Positions 60,826 to 64,000 of a stretch of 64,000 bases of DNA are shown here, in pieces. The stretch lies in assembly GCA_964468755.1 (NCBI GenBank), contig CAYXWH010000002.1, positions 47,320 through 111,319 on the forward strand, given 5' to 3'. This DNA comes from CAYXWH01 sp964468755. GTDB lineage: Bacteria > Chloroflexota > Dehalococcoidia > Dehalococcoidales > RBG-16-60-22. A program made the position numbers and the translations under genes. The first letter of the stretch is position 1. Each line of letters starts with the position of its first letter. The notes under the pieces are model-generated. The model saw nothing but the letters and a program-made list of their open reading frames with translations. It ran no database searches and was not told where the DNA came from.

Positions 60826-61413
60826 ATGAAGGTTATCGGGCTAACCGGGGGTATCGGCAGCGGGAAGAGCACCGTAGCCCGGTTCCTGAAGGAACTGGGC
60901 GCTGTTGTTGTCGATGCTGACACTATAGGGCACCAGGCTTTCAAGCCCGGCAGCACGGTCTGGGAGCAGGTGGTGCGTGCCTTCGGTCAGCAGATTGTGG
61001 CTGACGACGGTACCATAGACCGTACCCGGCTGGGCAAGCTGGTTTTTAACGATGATGCCGCCCGGGCAAAACTGGACCGTATAATGCACCCGCCGATGCT
61101 GGCGATGGTCAAAGCCCGCCTCGACAGGTACCGCCGGCAGGGAGCCGGCATCGTGGTGCTGGAGGCTCCCCTGCTGCTGGAAGCCGGCTGGCAATCGCTG
61201 GTTGACGAAGTGTGGGTTACCGTGGCTGAGGAGAACACCGTACTGGAACGGACCGGGAAACGAAGCGGGCTCCCGGCAGATGAAGTCCGGGCGCGAATCC
61301 ACTCCCAGCTTAGCCCTCAAGAGCGAATGCAGTCCGCCGACATCGTAATCGACACCGAGTGCAGCCTCCATGAGTTAAAGGTAACCGTCAGGGAGCTATG
61401 GGCAAGACAATAG
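60826..61413 (+). CDS. coaE: dephospho-CoA kinase
   Basis: 195 residues; final step of CoA synthesis. P-loop GLTGGIGSGKSTVARFL, then VVDADTIGHQAFKPG and VLEAPLLLEAG, all CoaE motifs. A TATAAT at 60792-60797 lies shortly upstream, without a good -35. The HIT protein gene begins 23 bp after its stop. Confidence 0.96.
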   Translation: MKVIGLTGGIGSGKSTVARFLKELGAVVVDADTIGHQAFKPGSTVWEQVVRAFGQQIVADDGTIDRTRLGKLVFNDDAARAKLDRIMHPPMLAMVKARLDRYRRQGAGIVVLEAPLLLEAGWQSLVDEVWVTVAEENTVLERTGKRSGLPADEVRARIHSQLSPQERMQSADIVIDTECSLHELKVTVRELWARQ

Positions 61414-61436
61414 TGAGGTGAAAGGGGGTGTGAAGC

Positions 61437-61865
61437 ATGCCGGGATGCCCTGTTTGCGACTCATTAGCACAAGGTAATTTGACTAATCTTATAATAGAAA
61501 ACAGACATGCGGTAGCGCTTGCTTCGGACTCTTTTAGAGAAGGGCATTGTGTGGTCGATCTTAAGAAGCACAAAAAGTCCGTATCTGAAATAGACATGGA
61601 TGAATATAATTCGATTTGTGAGATAATCATTAAAGTCTCAAAAGCTTTAGAAAAGAAATACGACTGTGACAAAACATACCTGCTGTCCATTGGTGACAAA
61701 GTCGAACATATTCATTTTCATCTGATACCAAAGCATAAAGACAAATGCTCCATGGGCGTGTACTGTTTTGACAGGTTACAGGAAGTTGAAGGGGTAAGAA
61801 AGCCTTCAGACTCTGAATTAAATGCATTAGCCGGTGAGATTAGAAAAATCATAGATAGTTCATAA
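61437..61865 (+). CDS. HIT family nucleotide-binding protein
   Basis: 142 residues. The histidine triad is HIHFHLIP (H-x-H-x-H). N-terminal CPVCDS resembles the zinc-binding start of Hint/HIT proteins. HIT proteins hydrolyse or transfer nucleoside phosphates. Codon use is visibly more AT-rich than coaE and the flanking genes, which may point to recent acquisition. AAAGGGGG site before the ATG. Confidence 0.88.
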   Translation: MPGCPVCDSLAQGNLTNLIIENRHAVALASDSFREGHCVVDLKKHKKSVSEIDMDEYNSICEIIIKVSKALEKKYDCDKTYLLSIGDKVEHIHFHLIPKHKDKCSMGVYCFDRLQEVEGVRKPSDSELNALAGEIRKIIDSS

Positions 61866-62052
61866 CAGTCTTCACTATTTTCCCCATAAAACAACCACTT
61901 TGCTCCGGTTCTGGTTTTTGGTTGTTACGACATGTGAACTTCAGCCCCCGGTATTTATTATAGGTGCCCCTCTTTGTAGGCTACTCCGCGACTAAATCCC
62001 TCCCGGTCTCCCTTTATTATAAGGAAGAAGCTATGCCCACACGGTGAGTTTC

Positions 62053-62080
62053 AGAGAGGCAAAGCCTCTCTTTTCTTTTC
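62053..62080 (+). terminator. terminator in the repeat-rich spacer
   Basis: 8-bp stem AGAGAGGC / GCCTCTCT (62053-62060 with 62064-62071), loop AAA, followed by a T-rich tract. It is 190 bp after the HIT gene. Confidence 0.65.
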
Positions 62081-62082
62081 CC

Positions 62083-62110
62083 TCCCCCTCTCCTTAAAAG
62101 GAGAGGGGGA
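62083..62110. repeat. long palindrome in a repeat-rich spacer
   Basis: 13-bp perfect arms (62083-62095 and 62098-62110) around a 2-nt loop, purine on one arm and pyrimidine on the other. The spacer 61866-62324 contains further fragments of the same style: CCCTCTTTGTAGG near 61970, CTTTGCAAAGAGGGACTAAGGGGG near 62242. I interpret it as decayed dispersed palindromic elements; no gene is seen there. Confidence 0.6.
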
Positions 62111-62324
62111 CACAGGGGGTGAGGTCACCCTATTCTATAAACATGGGGAAAGGGGGAAGGTATTTTTTTGAGCCTCTTTCTTATCTTTTCCCACCCGGGC
62201 CACCCTCGCACCATCCGAGGCTTATCCCGCAGTGTTTTCCACTTTGCAAAGAGGGACTAAGGGGGATTTCCACGAAGGGCAGCGGGGAGGATTAGACAAG
62301 AAAGGGTGCTTTGCCCTCGAAAAG

Positions 62325-62353
62325 TTGACGCAGCGCGCCAAAGCTGGTAAAAT
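62325..62353 (+). promoter_or_regulatory. promoter of rplU-rpmA-rpmE
   Basis: TTGACG (62325-62330), 17 bp, TAAAAT (62348-62353). The predicted start near 62360 leaves a leader of about 14 nt containing GGAGG. Confidence 0.75.
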
Positions 62354-62373
62354 ATGAATCTTGGAGGCTGAAA

Positions 62374-62757
62374 ATTTACGCTATTATTGAAACTGGTGGT
62401 AAACAATATAAGGTAGTCCCCGGTCAGGTCATTGATGTTGACCTGATGGATGTTGCCGAGGGCAGCACTATTGAGCTGGACAGAGTCCTGCTCATCACTG
62501 ACGGCGATGCGGTAACCGCCGGACAGCCGCTGGTTGACGGGGCAAAGGTCATTGCTACCGCGCAGGGAAACGGCCGGGGAAAGAAAATTATTGTATTTAA
62601 ATACAAGCCCAAGGTACGGTACCGGAAAAAGACGGGGCACCGCCAGTCATATACCCGTCTTGCCATTGATAAAATAGTTCCTCCCGGAGCAGTAGAGGCG
62701 GTTAAACCGAAACGGACCAGACGCCGGAAAATAGAGGTAGCCACCGATGGCACATAA
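62374..62757 (+). CDS. rplU: 50S ribosomal protein L21, ATT start
   Basis: 127 residues. The conserved N-terminus YAIIETGGKQYKVVPGQ begins one codon after an ATT at 62374, six bases downstream of GGAGG (62363-62367). No ATG, GTG or TTG is available at the proper place; an in-frame CTG at 62368 touches the ribosome site. The next ATG (62446) would delete the first 24 residues. C-terminal KKKTGHRQSYTRLAIDKI is the L21 signature, with a basic tail. Overlaps rpmA by 11 bp. Confidence 0.93.
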   Translation: MYAIIETGGKQYKVVPGQVIDVDLMDVAEGSTIELDRVLLITDGDAVTAGQPLVDGAKVIATAQGNGRGKKIIVFKYKPKVRYRKKTGHRQSYTRLAIDKIVPPGAVEAVKPKRTRRRKIEVATDGT

Positions 62758-63001
62758 AAAGGGAGGCGGCAGCAGCCGCAACGGTCGGGATAGTCAAGCG
62801 AAACGGCTCGGCGTAAAGAGATATGCCGGGGAGAAGGTTAACGCCGGTACCATTCTGGTGCGCCAGCGCGGTACCCGCATTCACCCCGGAAATAACGTGG
62901 GACTGGGCAGGGACTATACCCTTTTTGCCCTGGTCGATGGCGTGGTGAAATTCGAACCGGCCAGCAAGAACCGAAGAAAGGTCAGCGTCTACGCAAGCTA
63001 A
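62747..63001 (+). CDS. rpmA: 50S ribosomal protein L27
   Basis: 84 residues: MAHKKGGGSSRNGRDSQAKRLGVKRYAGE and GTILVRQRGTRIHPGNNVGLGRDYTLFAL are L27 signatures. The N-terminus starts directly with AHKKGGGS, so no cleavable extension of the Firmicutes type is present. Confidence 0.97.
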   Translation: MAHKKGGGSSRNGRDSQAKRLGVKRYAGEKVNAGTILVRQRGTRIHPGNNVGLGRDYTLFALVDGVVKFEPASKNRRKVSVYAS

Positions 63002-63004
63002 GCC

Positions 63005-63211
63005 ATGAAGGACAAGATTCACCCCAAATATTATGACGACGCCCAGGTTATCTGCTCCTGCGGCAACACCTTTACCACCGGCTCCACCAGGAAGCAGTTG
63101 AAGGTTGAGTTGTGCAGCAAGTGCCACCCGTTTTTTACCGGTCAGCGCCGGGTGGTGGATACCGCCGGACGCGTGGAACGGTTCAAGCGACGCTACAATA
63201 TAAAGGACTAA
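63005..63211 (+). CDS. rpmE: 50S ribosomal protein L31
   Basis: 68 residues: MKDKIHPKYYDDAQVICSCGNTFTTGST, LCSKCHPFFTG. The zinc-binding Cys residues (CxC and CxxC) are kept, so it is the zinc form. Follows rpmA by 3 bp. Confidence 0.97.
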   Translation: MKDKIHPKYYDDAQVICSCGNTFTTGSTRKQLKVELCSKCHPFFTGQRRVVDTAGRVERFKRRYNIKD

Positions 63212-63233
63212 TGATAGCCAGCAGAACCACACC

Positions 63234-63262
63234 GGAGCGGTACAGTGACACCGCTCCTTTTT
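63234..63262 (+). terminator. terminator of the rplU-rpmA-rpmE operon
   Basis: 8-bp stem GGAGCGGT / ACCGCTCC (63234-63241 with 63250-63257), 8-nt loop, then five T residues. Confidence 0.85.
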
Positions 63263-63273
63263 GTTTATAAACA

Positions 63274-64000
63274 ATGGAAAGAAAATTTAACTACGGTGGT
63301 CAGGCGGTTATTGAGGGAGTGATGATACGGGGGCAGAAAGCCTCGGTAACCGCGGTGCGGCGCCCCGGCGGTGGCGTAGCCATAGATGTCCAGCCCCTGC
63401 CGGCAGTTTCCACCGGATGGATGCGCCGAATCCCGCTGCTGCGAGGGGTTGTTGTCCTGATTGAGGCCATGGTACTGGGCATCAGAAGCCTTATTTACTC
63501 GGCAAACGTATCCCTGGAAGAAGAGGAGGAGCAGCTTACCCAGAAATCGGTGTGGGCAATGCTCGCCGCCGCCCTGATTCTGGCCGTCGGCCTGTTCTTC
63601 GTCGCCCCGCTGTTCCTCACCAAGCTGGCCAGCCCGCTGGCAACCAATACCGTTGTATTCCACATCGTTGAAGGGGTTATCCGGCTCGCCTTTTTCCTGG
63701 CGTACCTCTGGCTCATTTCCCTCCTGCCCGACATCAAGCGGGTCTTCACCTACCACGGTGCCGAGCACAAAACGGTAAACGCTTACGAAGCCGGAGTCCC
63801 GATGGAAGTCTCCGCAATCAGGAGTCACAGCACGGCTCACCTGCGCTGCGGTACCAGCTTCATCTTTATTGTGCTGATTATCGCCATCGTGGTCTTTGCC
63901 GCCATCGGGCGGCAGGAACTGTGGATAATGGTGATAACCCGCATCCTTCTCATCCCGGTTATTGCCGGACTCAGCTACGAGGTTACCTACTTTGGCGCCA
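63274..64000 (+). CDS. DUF1385 family membrane protein, 3' end outside window
   Basis: 242 residues visible, open to the window edge. MERKFNYGGQAVIEGVMIRG is the DUF1385 (YqhQ-like) signature, followed by LRGVVVLIEAMVLGIRSL, about four membrane segments, and the conserved FTYHGAEHKTVNAYEAG and HLRCGTSFIF. Function unknown. In many genomes it lies next to prfA or rpmE, which matches the position here. Confidence 0.92.
   Translation, partial: MERKFNYGGQAVIEGVMIRGQKASVTAVRRPGGGVAIDVQPLPAVSTGWMRRIPLLRGVVVLIEAMVLGIRSLIYSANVSLEEEEEQLTQKSVWAMLAAALILAVGLFFVAPLFLTKLASPLATNTVVFHIVEGVIRLAFFLAYLWLISLLPDIKRVFTYHGAEHKTVNAYEAGVPMEVSAIRSHSTAHLRCGTSFIFIVLIIAIVVFAAIGRQELWIMVITRILLIPVIAGLSYEVTYFGA

Noticed and set aside
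62446..62757. L21 starting at the first ATG-like codon 62446
   Set aside because: This would remove the conserved YAIIETGGKQYKV segment; the ATT at 62374 has the ribosome site.
1..64000. Search by eye for tRNA, rRNA, transposases, integrases and CRISPR arrays
   Set aside because: No cloverleaf with a TTCGA loop and CCA-side stem, no rRNA core motif, no DDE or tyrosine recombinase motif and no regularly spaced repeats were seen; short or degenerate cases could have been missed.

Overview
The window looks like a chromosomal segment of an uncultured anaerobic bacterium of the Chloroflexota, most likely class Dehalococcoidia. This is inferred from gene content and moderate GC; no rRNA or other marker was available to confirm it. 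Housekeeping genes (rsmI, metG, ftsH, recG, coaE, rplU-rpmA-rpmE, rpmB, an arginine operon) sit beside a large accessory region of carrier, CoA-ester and flavin enzymes typical of anaerobic organic-acid degraders. No rRNA, tRNA, CRISPR array, insertion sequence or phage gene was seen.

Layout. 1-7188: rsmI (5' cut), a zinc-ribbon protein, metG, a polyprenyl synthase, moaE and ftsH on the minus strand, and a response regulator with an HD-GYP-like output domain. 7264-12152: a promoter, a 19-residue leader peptide with nine tyrosine codons, a terminator with an alternative antiterminator pairing, then a TRAP transporter (dctP-dctQ-dctM) and an AMP-forming acyl-CoA ligase. 12453-24324: glutamine synthetase, two MFS carriers, an amidohydrolase with an FAD reductase, an FMN hydroxy-acid dehydrogenase homologue, a molybdopterin oxidoreductase remnant, a PIG-L deacetylase, a glycosyltransferase and a GNAT/FemAB-type protein.

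24433-32985 is one collinear block: a strong promoter with a perfect 12-bp palindrome, an SDR reductase, two divergent DegV (FakB-like) proteins, two catalytic subunits and two activator subunits resembling ATP-dependent benzoyl-CoA reductase / 2-hydroxyacyl-CoA dehydratase (one activator fused to a ferredoxin domain), then PlsX and an acyl carrier protein. This grouping is the best candidate for an undescribed system. 33183-41522 holds a branched-chain-type ABC transporter (livKHMGF), a second FAD reductase paralogous to the first, and an arylsulfotransferase-like beta-propeller.

41717-51372: a zinc-ribbon protein, an acyl-CoA ligase homologue with degenerate catalytic motifs, a small membrane protein, a lipid kinase, recG, and a second DegV pair with FakA, divergent from rpmB. 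51429-58235 is the minus-strand arginine operon argJ-argB-argD-(hydrolase)-argG-argH, apparently read from a leaderless promoter. 58403-64000: a free-standing pyruvate-kinase C-terminal domain, a ccdA-tlpA redox pair, coaE, a HIT protein, a repeat-rich spacer, rplU (apparently starting at ATT), rpmA, rpmE and the start of a DUF1385 membrane protein.

How the parts may work together (inference): TRAP and ABC carriers import organic acids, AMP ligases make CoA thioesters, and the low-potential reductase/dehydratase block with flavoenzymes processes them. The tyrosine attenuator suggests that at least the TRAP/ligase operon responds to charged tRNA-Tyr, possibly for salvage of an aryl acid into tyrosine.
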